A stretch of 64,000 nucleotides of DNA, from assembly GCA_964401335.1 (NCBI GenBank), contig CAYNYK010000002.1, positions 1-64,000 of the forward strand, written 5' to 3'. Of the stretch, positions 37,318-46,024 are shown piece by piece (position 1 is the first letter of the stretch; every line of letters starts with the position of its first letter). A program made the translations under genes and the position numbers. The stretch is from JAAYCU01 sp964401335. GTDB taxonomy: Bacteria > Planctomycetota > Phycisphaerae > UBA1845 > PWPN01. The notes under the pieces are model-generated. The model was not told the DNA's origin. It did no database searches and saw only the letters and a program-made list of their open reading frames with translations.

Positions 37318-37352
37318 ATCGCCGGCTGACCGCCCGGGGCGCAGTCGGCGAT
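37318..37352 (+). terminator. Strong hairpin after the GH78 gene, terminator or leader structure
   Basis: ATCGCCGGCTG pairs with CAGTCGGCGAT (one G:U pair), and the inner CGCC/GGCG extends the stem to about 15 bp. A T-run (TTTTTT) starts six bases after the stem. It is 143 bp after the GH78 stop and about 90 bp before the first paralogue, so it could end the GH78 transcript or attenuate the paralogue genes. A weaker hairpin TCCCC/GGGGA lies at 37216-37231. Confidence 0.55.
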
Positions 37353-37443
37353 TGCCCATTTTTTCGCGGATGGTTACACTTGTTCCGTCGTTTTATTCTT
37401 ACCCGGAACACTTTTCCCTTTTTTTACATGAAAGGGCCATGCG

Positions 37444-38823
37444 ATGCGATCATCCGCCTTAAGATGGGTCTCACGCTTGCTTTCGTTGTCTTTGCTCAGT
37501 ACGAGCGTGTCCGCCGCGGATACATCCGTCGGTTCCTCCAGCAAAAAACTGCCGCCCGGCTTTGTCCAGGGCGACGTGGTCAGTTATTCCTATGTTCCGA
37601 TTCGCACGTACACGCCCAAGGAGGGCATCGGCATCCTGCCCTACCTGTTCGAATACGACCTGATGAAGTGGTCGGGCGACAAGCCGCTCGAATATTATCA
37701 CGCCGAGAACGTCCGGCGTATTGATATCGCCAGCAAGTGGTCCACCTGCATCCAACTCTATAATCGCTACGATACGTATCATGATGAAATCATCAACCTG
37801 ATGATTCGCTGTTTCCGCAATCGCCAATTGATCATTCTCAGCGCCACGCCCGGCGGCAAGGACCCGACCAAAAATGCGATGCAGAACCTTATCGCGATCC
37901 TCGAAACGCTCTGGCAAAACCGGAATAAAACCCTGGTCAACCCGGAAGGCGACAAGGCCACCGGTCAACAGTTGATCAACAACATATTGGCCGCCAAGCT
38001 GGGTGATGAGGGTGAATGCGGCCTGAAAACGGAAGGATTGGAGAAGCTGTTCGACGATTTTGACCAGAATGTCCGGCTGCGAAAAATGGGCAGCCGGCGC
38101 CCCTTCCGCCACATCAAAGGCTGGTACAACATGCTCGGTTATACCGCCGGCTGTTACGCCGCCGGCAAGGAGGATGTCGATGAACACAAACGCATCCTTT
38201 TGCCGTCCAATACGCAGGCGATCGGGGTGGACGTCTATCATTACTGGTTCCACAACTCCAGCCCCTTCGATCCGGCGGATCTATCCATACCTCGTGAAAA
38301 GGTTCGCGCCCATTCGGATGAGTGGCAGCGGATTCGCACGAAATACTATCCCGAGGGCATCCAGGTAAGCGCCGGCAAGGATTTGAGTGATCCCAAGAAC
38401 TGGACACCGGAATGTTTCAGTGACACGCACGCCCTGATGAACGCCATCAAAATGGCCGGGGCCAGAAACGCGATGATGTGGTATATCGCGGTCAGCAGCC
38501 AGCTCGGCCCGGCCGGCAAGGAAACCACCTACACCACGCCGGTCGAGACCATGGAGTCGTATTACGATCATCTCAAGGCCGGGCCCTGGGTTGCCTTGAG
38601 CTGGTGGATCTTTGATGAGCGGGAACGCAATACCCAGGGCGGATTAGCCTACTACGATAAAACACTCGTTCACTATACTCCCAAACACATGGAAGGCATC
38701 CCTTATTCGGAGGAAATGCTCACGTACTGGCACGATGAATACGTGGCCGTGAAAATGCGCATGTTCAATGACGTGGTCTATAATCAGTTCAAAAATCTGA
38801 ACGGATCAAAACCTAAGTCGTAA
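37444..38823 (+). CDS. Secreted protein of an unrecognised TIM-barrel-like family, paralogue 1 of 3
   Basis: This 459-residue protein has a signal peptide (about 1-24, ending SVSA). I do not recognise the family. Strands and helices alternate as in a TIM-barrel hydrolase: DVVSYSYVP, NRQLIILSAT, IGVDVYHYW (residues 260-268), AMMWYIAV and WVALSWWIFD. Acidic residues conserved in all three paralogues include Asp170 (PEGD), Asp188/Glu189 (GDE), Asp263, Asp328 (DTHA), Glu369 (ETM), Asp391 (WWxFD) and Asp442 (FNDVV); any may be catalytic. The conserved Trp/Tyr content suggests sugar binding. Spacing to the next gene is 23 bp, so the three form an operon. The start has AAAGGG seven bases upstream. 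A new glycoside-hydrolase-like or carbohydrate-binding family is the best guess. Confidence 0.85.
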   Translation: MRSSALRWVSRLLSLSLLSTSVSAADTSVGSSSKKLPPGFVQGDVVSYSYVPIRTYTPKEGIGILPYLFEYDLMKWSGDKPLEYYHAENVRRIDIASKWSTCIQLYNRYDTYHDEIINLMIRCFRNRQLIILSATPGGKDPTKNAMQNLIAILETLWQNRNKTLVNPEGDKATGQQLINNILAAKLGDEGECGLKTEGLEKLFDDFDQNVRLRKMGSRRPFRHIKGWYNMLGYTAGCYAAGKEDVDEHKRILLPSNTQAIGVDVYHYWFHNSSPFDPADLSIPREKVRAHSDEWQRIRTKYYPEGIQVSAGKDLSDPKNWTPECFSDTHALMNAIKMAGARNAMMWYIAVSSQLGPAGKETTYTTPVETMESYYDHLKAGPWVALSWWIFDERERNTQGGLAYYDKTLVHYTPKHMEGIPYSEEMLTYWHDEYVAVKMRMFNDVVYNQFKNLNGSKPKS

Positions 38824-38846
38824 ACCTTTTTCATGGAGTCCAAGTC

Positions 38847-40271
38847 ATGCAGGCAAGTAAAAAAATGATCCTGGCAGTCGGTTTATTCCTGTTATTGCTC
38901 CCTTCGTGCAGCCCCATAAAGGCGGAGTCGGCGGCCTCGGCGCTGGCGGCCGCAACCAACAAGCTGCCTCCCGGCCACGTTCAAGGCGATGTGGTCAGCT
39001 ATTCCTACGTACCTATTCGCCATTTCCCGCCGAAAGAGGGTATCGGCATCATGCCCTATCTGATGGAATACCTGATGATGCGCTGGTCGAACGACCAGCC
39101 GCTCGACGTTTATCATGATGAGAACATCCGGCGTATCGATATCGTCAGCCAATGGTCGACGGCTATCATGCTCTACGCCCGCAAGAACGAATGGCGTGAT
39201 GAAATCATCAACCTCATGCTCCGCGGTTATCGCAACCGGCAGCTTATCGTGATCCGGGACTACTACCAACTCCGCCCCAAGAAAGGCGAAGACACGGTCG
39301 GCCCGCAATTCCAGAACCTCCGCGACATATTGGACAAACTCTGGGAAAACCGCGATCGGGAACTGGTCAGTCCGGAGGGCGACCGAGCCACCGGCCGCCA
39401 GCTCATCAACAACATCCTGGCCTGTAAGCTCGGCGACGAGGGCGAATGTACCCTTAAAACCGAGGGCATGGAACGGATGATCAACGAATACAACGAACGC
39501 ATCCGCCTCCGCGAAATCGACGGGGAGCAGCCCTTCCGCCATATCAAGAGCTGGTACAACATGTTCGGCTTTGCGGCCTTCGACTTCCGCACCTGTCTGG
39601 CGGCCAACGCAACGGAGGTCGAAAAATACAAACGGTTTATCCTACCGAAAAACACCCAGGCCATCGGTGTCGACGTCTATCATTATTGGTTCATCAACCG
39701 CAGCCCGTTCGATCCGGCCGATCTGTCCATTCCCCGCGAAAAGGTTCGAGCCCATTCCGATGAATGGCAGCGCCTGCACACCAAGTACTATCCGGCGGGC
39801 CTGCGAGCGAGGGTCTGCGACGGCAAGGCCTCTCATCAGGCCAATTGGATCCCCGAATGCTTTAACGACACCCACGCCCTTCTGCAGGCCATCGAGCTGG
39901 CCGGCGCCCAGGACGCGGAAATGTGGTACATTCCCTTCTGCGGACAACTGGTCGGCAACAAGGATATCGTCACGTATACCACGCCGATCGAGACGATGGA
40001 TTCCTATTACGACCACCTCAAGGCCGGCCCTTGGGTGGCCATGTGCTGGTGGTATTTCGATCCGCAAAGCCCCGATGGCCAGGGCGGAATGCACTATTAC
40101 GACAAAACCCTGGTGCATTGCACGAAGGAGCATCCGGAAGGAATCCCTTATAGCCCGGAGATGCTCGATTACTGGCATCGTGAATACGTGGCCCACAAAA
40201 TGCGGATGTTCAACGACGTGGTCTATAACCAGTTCGGCCATCTGAACGGCCCGAAACCGAAATCGCCGTAA
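38847..40271 (+). CDS. Secreted protein of the same unrecognised family, paralogue 2 of 3
   Basis: This 474-residue protein starts at an ATG with GGAG eight bases upstream. Its N-terminus is hydrophobic with a lipobox-like Leu-Pro-Ser-Cys near residue 24, so it may be lipid-anchored, unlike paralogue 1. From residue 39 (KLPPGHVQGDVVSYSYVP) it aligns end to end with paralogue 1. Over the 46-residue stretch beginning IGVDVYHYW, five or six positions differ. All conserved acidic residues listed for paralogue 1 are kept. The next gene follows after 21 bp. Codon use matches the neighbours, so duplication within the lineage is more likely than recent transfer of a single copy. Confidence 0.85.
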   Translation: MQASKKMILAVGLFLLLLPSCSPIKAESAASALAAATNKLPPGHVQGDVVSYSYVPIRHFPPKEGIGIMPYLMEYLMMRWSNDQPLDVYHDENIRRIDIVSQWSTAIMLYARKNEWRDEIINLMLRGYRNRQLIVIRDYYQLRPKKGEDTVGPQFQNLRDILDKLWENRDRELVSPEGDRATGRQLINNILACKLGDEGECTLKTEGMERMINEYNERIRLREIDGEQPFRHIKSWYNMFGFAAFDFRTCLAANATEVEKYKRFILPKNTQAIGVDVYHYWFINRSPFDPADLSIPREKVRAHSDEWQRLHTKYYPAGLRARVCDGKASHQANWIPECFNDTHALLQAIELAGAQDAEMWYIPFCGQLVGNKDIVTYTTPIETMDSYYDHLKAGPWVAMCWWYFDPQSPDGQGGMHYYDKTLVHCTKEHPEGIPYSPEMLDYWHREYVAHKMRMFNDVVYNQFGHLNGPKPKSP

Positions 40272-40292
40272 AGACCATTCCAAGGGAGCAGA

Positions 40293-41672
40293 ATGATGAA
40301 GACGCGAAAAAGAATGCTCGGCATCATAACGTTTCTTTCGCTCTGGGCGATAACCGGTGCGGCCTTTTGCGAAGAGTCGGCCAGTCCGACGGCGGCGGCG
40401 TTTCCGGTGGAGAAATTACCTCCGGGGTACGTACGCGGTGACGTGGTCAGCTACTCCTACGTGCCCAACCGCTACTGGGGTCGGGCCGAGGCCTTCGGTA
40501 TATTGCCCTATCTTTTTGAATACGGCGGAACGATGAAATGGTCCGGGGACCCTCACCTGGAGGCATATCACCAGGAAAACATCCGGCGGATCGATATGGT
40601 CAGCAAGTGGTCCACCTGTATCCAGCTTTATAATCGTGAGGCCGCCTGGCGAGATGAAATTATCAACCTGATGATCCGTTGCTTCAAGAACCGCCAGCTT
40701 ATTATTCTCAGCGCCCGACCTAACCGGCAAAAACCTGACAAGTGTGCGTTCCGAAACCTGATCGCCATCCTCGAAAAATTGTGGGAAGATCGGGATAAAA
40801 CATTGACCAGTCCCGAAGGCGACCAGGCCACCGGTCGCCAGTTGATCAACAACATCCTTATGGTCAGCATGGGCGACGAGAACCTGCAGGGAATCAAGAC
40901 CGATGGAATGACCGAACTCTTCAACCGTTTTGACCGCGAGATTCGCGATCGGCTTTTTGACGGCCAGCGGCCTTTCCGACACATCAAGACCTGGTATAAC
41001 GAAATGCAGTACGGACTCGGCTGCTATGCCGCCAATGAGGACGAGCTCAACAAGAATAAACCAAGGGCTGGACGCCAGATGTGGCCGGCCAACTCGGAAT
41101 TCATCGGCGTGGATGCCTATCACTACTGGATGATCGAAAAATCGCCTTTTGATCCCGATGATCCTAACGTCCCCCGTCAGAAAATCATCGACCAGGCCGT
41201 ACACTGGCAGAACGTCATGACCAAATACCATGGTCCGGATTTTCGAGTCAAGGCAGGCAAGGGATGGAAACCCGAACACAGCAACGATACCCACGCCATG
41301 CTGCAGGCCATTGACCTGGCCGGCGCGGATCGGGCGATGATGCTGTATCTCGGCTGCTCACAAAATCCCAAGAGGAAGTATTACACCACCCCGATCGAAA
41401 CAATGGACGCTTATTACGATTCCCTGAAGGCCGGCCCCTGGATCGGCCTGGGGTGGTGGATTTTTGACGCGGGTGATCGCGAACAAAGCACGCTCGATTA
41501 TATCGACAAGAAACTCAAACATTACACGGCCGACCATCCGGAAGGCCTTGATTACACGGAGGAACAACTGGAAAGCTATCGTACACGTTTCATCGCCTCG
41601 CGTATGCGTATGTTCAACGACGTGGTCTATAATCAGTTCGGTTATCTGAACGGGCCGAAACCGAGCGAATAA
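40293..41672 (+). CDS. Secreted protein of the same unrecognised family, paralogue 3 of 3
   Basis: This 459-residue protein has an N-terminal signal (ending near GAAFCEE) and AAGGGAG just ahead of two adjacent ATG codons (40293 and 40296). It is the most diverged copy but keeps the family blocks: KLPPGYVRGDVVSYSYVP, DEIINLMIRC, PEGDQATGRQLINNIL, PFRHIKTWYN, IGVDAYHYW, DTHA, IETM, GPWIGLGWWIFD and MRMFNDVVYNQF. It lacks the Gln-Gly-Gly motif before the YYDKTL block and has a Gln-Ser-Thr stretch instead. A long palindrome follows it at 41676-41759. Different substrate specificity from copies 1 and 2 is likely. Confidence 0.85.
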   Translation: MMKTRKRMLGIITFLSLWAITGAAFCEESASPTAAAFPVEKLPPGYVRGDVVSYSYVPNRYWGRAEAFGILPYLFEYGGTMKWSGDPHLEAYHQENIRRIDMVSKWSTCIQLYNREAAWRDEIINLMIRCFKNRQLIILSARPNRQKPDKCAFRNLIAILEKLWEDRDKTLTSPEGDQATGRQLINNILMVSMGDENLQGIKTDGMTELFNRFDREIRDRLFDGQRPFRHIKTWYNEMQYGLGCYAANEDELNKNKPRAGRQMWPANSEFIGVDAYHYWMIEKSPFDPDDPNVPRQKIIDQAVHWQNVMTKYHGPDFRVKAGKGWKPEHSNDTHAMLQAIDLAGADRAMMLYLGCSQNPKRKYYTTPIETMDAYYDSLKAGPWIGLGWWIFDAGDREQSTLDYIDKKLKHYTADHPEGLDYTEEQLESYRTRFIASRMRMFNDVVYNQFGYLNGPKPSE

Positions 41673-41675
41673 GAG

Positions 41676-41759
41676 CCTATCCCAGCAGGAACTTGTGGCC
41701 CAGGTGTCTCGCCTGTGTCTACACCGGCGAGACGCCGGTGCCACACCACGTGGGATAGG
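41676..41759. repeat. 84-bp imperfect palindrome between convergent genes
   Basis: The outer arms CCTATCCCA (41676-41684) and TGGGATAGG (41751-41759) are exact inverse complements. Inside, GTGGCCCAGGTGTCTCGCC (from 41695) pairs imperfectly with GGCGAGACGCCGGTGCCAC (41726-41744). It lies between the third paralogue and the convergent MBL gene, where a bidirectional terminator is expected. Its size and outer arms also suit a MITE-like repeat. Confidence 0.65.
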
Positions 41760-41828
41760 TTTTAAGCTCGGAAACGTCCGGCTGATACGCCAAGTTTCGT
41801 TGGCGAAGTGTCCGTGGGTGGATCGGGT

Positions 41829-42866
41829 TTACTCCCAACAAGGATAGAAGACCGGTTCACCGCCCGAATCAATCCAAACGCGGAAGTCTCTGTCGTTTCG
41901 GTTCACGGACACCCGAATGGCTCGGCCGCCGTCGGGGTCATCGGGATTGGCGATCCTCTCGCGCGGGGCCTGCTCGGCGGCGTCCAAGCGGGTGTTACGG
42001 TGCATCTGCCAGAAGTCCTGCAATTCAGGCGAGCTGCGCAACGTTTCCAGCGTTTCTGTATCCGCGCCTTTCTCCGGGCCGTTGAACATGACCGCCGTCC
42101 TCGGCGCCAAAGCGTGGACCAATGCGGGATTATTGCTCGATTTCAGGCCGTGATGATCGACCTGCAACAATTCCACCTGTCCAACCCGATTCGTGGGACA
42201 GACCAGATTTTCCTCGGCGTTCCAAGTCAGATCGCCGCCTAGAAAGAAATCAAACGCCCCATAGGAAAGCAGCAGGACGATGCTCAAGGCGTTTTCGCCG
42301 GGGTCCATATCCTTGTCCTGATGCTCCTGGCAATATGGATTGGGTTGCCCCTTGACGGTTTCATCCACCCGGCCGGAGGTCATCAGGCACCGCAGATGTA
42401 AACGCGGACTGCCGAGGCCTTGCTGTAAGGGAATATCAGAACCGGCCGTCACCCGGATGGTTCGCCCCCCGGTGAGTCGCTGGTAAGCCCGCATCTGTTC
42501 GGGTATTTGCGATGGATCGCGACTCCATTCGTCCGGCATGCCGCGATCATAAAACCGGCCAAATTCAAGCCGGTCGTTCAATAACGTGATGGCCCCGTAA
42601 TGATCGGTATGCCAGTGAGTAACAATCATGTGGTCGATGTGCGATCGGCCGGCCGTATCCCGCACCGCCTGCAGGATCCGCTGGGCGTCACGTTCGAGAG
42701 GCCAACCTCCATCAATCAGGATGGTTTCCCGTTGTGGAGTAACGATCAAGGTCGCCGCCCCGCCGACGGTATCGATGAAACAGATATCCAGTCCCGGCCG
42801 GGCACATCCCAGACCGACAAGGACAAGAATACCACCATACAGGACGCACCGGGAAAAGATCATCAT
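41829..42866 (-). CDS. Exported metallo-beta-lactamase-fold hydrolase (ComEC C-terminal type), putative lipoprotein
   Basis: I use the ATG at 42866 (GGAGG five bases upstream; 42863 is also possible). The 345-residue protein has a hydrophobic N-terminus with lipobox Gly-Leu-Gly-Cys near residue 21. The metal site is THWHTDHYG near residue 90, with further ligand candidates in FFLGGDLTWNAE and LLQVDHHGLKSS. This arrangement matches the MBL domain of ComEC/Rec2 and related lone hydrolases. The lone exported form has no transmembrane competence channel, so a hydrolase of a phosphoester or other small substrate outside the cytoplasm is more likely than DNA uptake. It is transcribed toward the paralogue array. 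Confidence 0.8.
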   Translation of the reverse strand: MMIFSRCVLYGGILVLVGLGCARPGLDICFIDTVGGAATLIVTPQRETILIDGGWPLERDAQRILQAVRDTAGRSHIDHMIVTHWHTDHYGAITLLNDRLEFGRFYDRGMPDEWSRDPSQIPEQMRAYQRLTGGRTIRVTAGSDIPLQQGLGSPRLHLRCLMTSGRVDETVKGQPNPYCQEHQDKDMDPGENALSIVLLLSYGAFDFFLGGDLTWNAEENLVCPTNRVGQVELLQVDHHGLKSSNNPALVHALAPRTAVMFNGPEKGADTETLETLRSSPELQDFWQMHRNTRLDAAEQAPRERIANPDDPDGGRAIRVSVNRNDRDFRVWIDSGGEPVFYPCWE

Positions 42867-43130
42867 CCAGACCTCCATGATCGTTAAGAGGAAATGCCGC
42901 TACCGCAAAGGCTGCGATACCTGGCTTGTATTGTGTCAACCAATCGCGGGCCTTGTCAATCGGCACGGTCCTCGCGAAAAACCCGACAGAATCCGCTCCA
43001 GCGACCGCGTTCTCGCTTGCGCGTATAAATGTGACGAAATCCGCGGACTACTGGTATATCCATCACACGTGGGATACCATACTACCCGCGTGCTCAAGCG
43101 GTATAGATGTTTAACGATAGGAGAGTCGTC

Positions 43131-43988
43131 ATGAAACTTCACTACGGCATTGCACTAATGATAAGCATGGCGGGTATTCTGTCCATCGGCGTGCATGGCC
43201 AGGAACCGGCGAAGAAGATCACCCGATACGCCCGGTTTCAAGTTGGGGATCAGATCGCCTACGGGATCGTCGAGAGCGATCGGGTGCGCCGGATCGACGG
43301 CGATTTATTCGGGACTTGGAAACCGACGGACCAGACGTATAAACTGTCGGAAGTTAAGCTCCTGGTACCGACCACGCCGAGCAAGATCATGGCGTTGATC
43401 GGCAATTATCAGAGCCACCTGGATGCGGCCGCCGTGGCCACTCCGCCGGCGAGTAATCCGCAAATCTTCATCAAACTGCCGTCATCGCTGCTGGCCGAGG
43501 GCGGCAAGGTGGTGATTCCCAAGGGCACCGAGCGGGTGGATTTCGAGGCGGAGATGGTCGTCGTCATCGGCAAGCGGGCCAAAAACGTGCCGGAGGAAAA
43601 GGCCAAGGATTACGTGCTCGGCGTAACCTGCGGCAACGATATCAGCGCCCGCGACTGGCAGCGAAACGACGGGCAATGGTGGCGGGCCAAGGGCTCGGAC
43701 ACCTTCTCTCCCTGCGGGCCGTTTATCGTGGCCGGCCTGAATTACGACGATCTGCTCCTGCAACTGCGGCTCAATGGCGAGGTCATGCAGCAGCAGCGCA
43801 CGTCGGACATGATCCACAACGTCGCCCAAATCGTCAGTTGGATCAGCCGCCACGTGACGCTGGAGCCGGGCGATTTGATCTACACCGGCACGCCGGGCAA
43901 GACCGCGCCGATCAAGCCGGGCGATAAACTTGAGGTTGAACTGGAAGGCGTGGGGGTTTTGACCAGTCACGTTGTCGCCGCGGAATAA
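43131..43988 (+). CDS. Exported fumarylacetoacetate-hydrolase-family protein
   Basis: The ATG at 43131 has AGGAG seven bases upstream and produces a signal peptide (about residues 1-24, ending GVHGQ). The remainder is the FAH fold: the metal-binding Glu-x-Glu in VDFEAEMVVVIGK, the Asp in CGNDISARDWQ, and the GDLIYTGTPGKTAPIKPGD closing motif. Family members hydrolyse C-C bonds of diketo acids or hydrate or isomerise related acids. Export of a FAH-fold protein is unusual for a normally cytoplasmic family. It lies 11 bp from the convergent ThiF-like gene. Its proximity to the GH78 region hints at sugar-acid metabolism, but that is inference. Confidence 0.85.
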   Translation: MKLHYGIALMISMAGILSIGVHGQEPAKKITRYARFQVGDQIAYGIVESDRVRRIDGDLFGTWKPTDQTYKLSEVKLLVPTTPSKIMALIGNYQSHLDAAAVATPPASNPQIFIKLPSSLLAEGGKVVIPKGTERVDFEAEMVVVIGKRAKNVPEEKAKDYVLGVTCGNDISARDWQRNDGQWWRAKGSDTFSPCGPFIVAGLNYDDLLLQLRLNGEVMQQQRTSDMIHNVAQIVSWISRHVTLEPGDLIYTGTPGKTAPIKPGDKLEVELEGVGVLTSHVVAAE

Positions 43989-43999
43989 TCACCGCTGTT

Positions 44000-45088
44000 T
44001 TATTCGGTAACGGTTCCGACGTAACGGGCGTACAGCGCCTCGGCCTTGGCACGCTGGGCCGTGCCGTTCACGATGGCTCGCCCGTCGGGAAAAAGGACCA
44101 TCTCAAGATCCTCCACGCGGGCTTTGAGCATGAACGGATTGAACACGGCCTCGCAAATATCGGCCCGCAACCGCTCGGCGACGGTGGGGAAATCGATGGT
44201 CAGCTCGTCCGTTGGCGGAATCTGGACCGCGTTACGTTCGCCCAACTCGAGGACGGCCGGCGTCGTCTGGCCTTCGAGGTATTCGAACCGCTTCTGCTTG
44301 CAGCATACGCAGTCGCCTTCTTCAAAGGTTTTCCGCACGTCGATCTGGGAAATGTGACCATTCCAAACGTCGATGCGCCACAACCGACGATCGACCGCTT
44401 CAAGGCGGCCGGTAAGGATTTTCAGGACCTCGATCGCCTGATGACTGGCGACCAGGCTGACCACCGGGGCGAGCACGCCCACCGTATGGCAGGTGGGGTT
44501 AATCGGCTGGGGCGGTATCTGCTCCAGTAGACAACGCAGGCAGGGTGTCTCGTTCGGTAATATCGGTACGGACAAACCGGTAGCCGCCACCGCCGCCCCG
44601 TAGACCCAGGGACGAGCAGTCTTTATCGCCAAATCGTTGATTAAGAAGCGCGTGTCAAAGTTGTCCGTGCCGTCCAGCAGAAGGTCGACCTCAGCGCAAA
44701 GCCCCTCGATATTGCGGTGATTAACTTCCTTCACGACGGCCTCGATCTGGACGGACGTATTGATGCGCTGCAGTTTTCGCCGAGCGGCCTCGGCTTTGGG
44801 CAGATTGGAGGCCAGATCGTCCTCGTCAAATAAAACCTGGCGCTGCAAGTTGCTTAACTCGATGAAATCGCGATCGATAATGCGCAGGTACCCGACACCC
44901 GCGCGCACCAGAAGGTTGGCCAACATGGTGCCCAACCCGCCGCATCCGATCAGGACTACCCGTGACTGCAGAAGCCTGCGTTGCCCCTCCTCGCCGATCG
45001 GCTCGAAAAGCATCTGCCGCGAATAACGGGCCAGATCGGGATCCTGCTCATACCGCTGCAATCTCTGTACACCGGTCTGCTCGCTCAT
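44000..45088 (-). CDS. ThiF/MoeB/HesA-family adenylyltransferase
   Basis: The ATG at 45088 overlaps the upstream gene stop as ATGA. The 362-residue protein has the nucleotide-binding motif VVLIGCGGLGTMLANLLVRAG (residues about 44-64), the Arg residue of the adenylation site in NLQRQVLF, and two Cys pairs (CLRC near 185, CVCC near 260) that probably bind zinc. It should adenylate the C-terminus of a ubiquitin-like sulfur carrier such as ThiS or MoaD. The final 60 residues form an extra domain ending in YARYVGTVTE. No carrier gene is nearby, so thiamine, molybdopterin or another cofactor route cannot be chosen. Confidence 0.9.
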   Translation of the reverse strand: MSEQTGVQRLQRYEQDPDLARYSRQMLFEPIGEEGQRRLLQSRVVLIGCGGLGTMLANLLVRAGVGYLRIIDRDFIELSNLQRQVLFDEDDLASNLPKAEAARRKLQRINTSVQIEAVVKEVNHRNIEGLCAEVDLLLDGTDNFDTRFLINDLAIKTARPWVYGAAVAATGLSVPILPNETPCLRCLLEQIPPQPINPTCHTVGVLAPVVSLVASHQAIEVLKILTGRLEAVDRRLWRIDVWNGHISQIDVRKTFEEGDCVCCKQKRFEYLEGQTTPAVLELGERNAVQIPPTDELTIDFPTVAERLRADICEAVFNPFMLKARVEDLEMVLFPDGRAIVNGTAQRAKAEALYARYVGTVTE

Positions 45089-45777
45089 CACGTTGGATCC
45101 TTTTTATCACGCCGCCCCAGTTCGGCCAGAAAGCCTTCCGGAGGCGATTCCTTAGCTTGCGGAAATGCCGGCCGAACTGGCGGGTTGGTTTCTCGTTCAG
45201 CAGGCTTCACCTCTTCACTCTGCTGCACTCTTCGGTCTATCGGCTCCGCTTCCTCCGCCTGACGATCAAGTATGGCGCGAATCTGCTCAACCGAATGGAC
45301 GGTGGAGCGGTTTTTCGTTTCACCGACCGGCCGGCTATTATGGTCGTTCGGCGAAAGGATGCCGGTTAATCGGTAATTCCGCCAGCTACTACGCATGGAA
45401 TTCAGTTGCATGCCGCCGAAAAGTATGAATAACAGGCCGTACAGACTGCCGGCCATCAGCCACACCACGCTCGCCAGGATCAGGACCGACCCGACCAGGC
45501 CGTTTACGCCGGCATCAAAGGCCAGGGCCTTCGGGCAACCTATCCAACAAAGCACCGCCGTTCCCAACATCAGTATGCCGCCGATTTTGAAGGTCCAGAT
45601 GGTGACGGCTATGGTCATATTAAAAAGCTCCCAGTCCGACAGGCCATACAAACCACCGATTAACACAAATCCGATCAGTAACAATAAGGCCGCCTCGAAA
45701 AACGTCGAACCGGCATTGGCCCGGGCCAGGCGGCTCCGGGCTTCCACGACATTCTTTTGATTCATGGATTCATGCAT
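45088..45777 (-). CDS. Small membrane protein with a charged C-terminal tail
   Basis: The start has GGGAGG eight bases upstream. The 229-residue protein has three or four hydrophobic helices between residues 25 and 125 (EAALLLLIGFVLIGGLYG, IWTFKIGGILMLGTAVLCW, GLVGSVLILASVVWLMAG). A hydrophilic tail rich in Glu, Arg and Pro follows, predicted to be cytoplasmic. I recognise no family. Its stop codon overlaps the start of the ThiF-like gene (ATGA), implying translational coupling. The coupling suggests a shared function, but none is evident. Confidence 0.65.
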   Translation of the reverse strand: MHESMNQKNVVEARSRLARANAGSTFFEAALLLLIGFVLIGGLYGLSDWELFNMTIAVTIWTFKIGGILMLGTAVLCWIGCPKALAFDAGVNGLVGSVLILASVVWLMAGSLYGLLFILFGGMQLNSMRSSWRNYRLTGILSPNDHNSRPVGETKNRSTVHSVEQIRAILDRQAEEAEPIDRRVQQSEEVKPAERETNPPVRPAFPQAKESPPEGFLAELGRRDKKDPT

Positions 45778-45893
45778 GATGGTATCCTCCCTTTGTGCTG
45801 CCCACCCCGGAGCAAGGGCGGCCGCTTCTCAGGCCCACCGGTATCATACCCCATCCTGTCCGGATCATCGACGGTGGACATCGTTCAGGACAT

Positions 45894-45922
45894 TTGAAAC
45901 ACGACGAGAATTGGTGTATCTT
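45894..45922 (+). promoter_or_regulatory. Candidate promoter of tRNA-Leu
   Basis: TTGAAA (45894-45899), a 17-base spacer and TATCTT (45917-45922) lie 20 bp before the mature tRNA 5' end. Position and spacing fit a sigma-70 promoter very well. Confidence 0.6.
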
Positions 45923-45941
45923 TTTCAATGACAAGCATATA

Positions 45942-46024
45942 GGGTGAGTGGCGGAATGGCAGACGCTGGGGACTTAAAATCCCCTGTCCGAAAGGACGTG
46001 CGGGTTCGATTCCCGCCTCGCCCA
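45942..46024 (+). tRNA. tRNA-Leu (anticodon UAA)
   Basis: The acceptor stem pairs GGGTGAG (45942-45948) with CTCGCCC (46017-46023), with a G:U pair at position 4. Next come the D-arm, the anticodon stem GGGGA/TCCCC with loop CTTAAAA (anticodon TAA), a long class II variable arm (GTCC/GGAC around GAAA) and the T-arm GCGGG TTCGATT CCCGC. The discriminator base is A at 46024, and CCA is not encoded. Length is 83 nt. Leu identity fits the class II arm and the discriminator A. The 210 bp after it contain only two short direct repeats of CATCTCGTAA (near 46040 and 46068). Confidence 0.95.
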
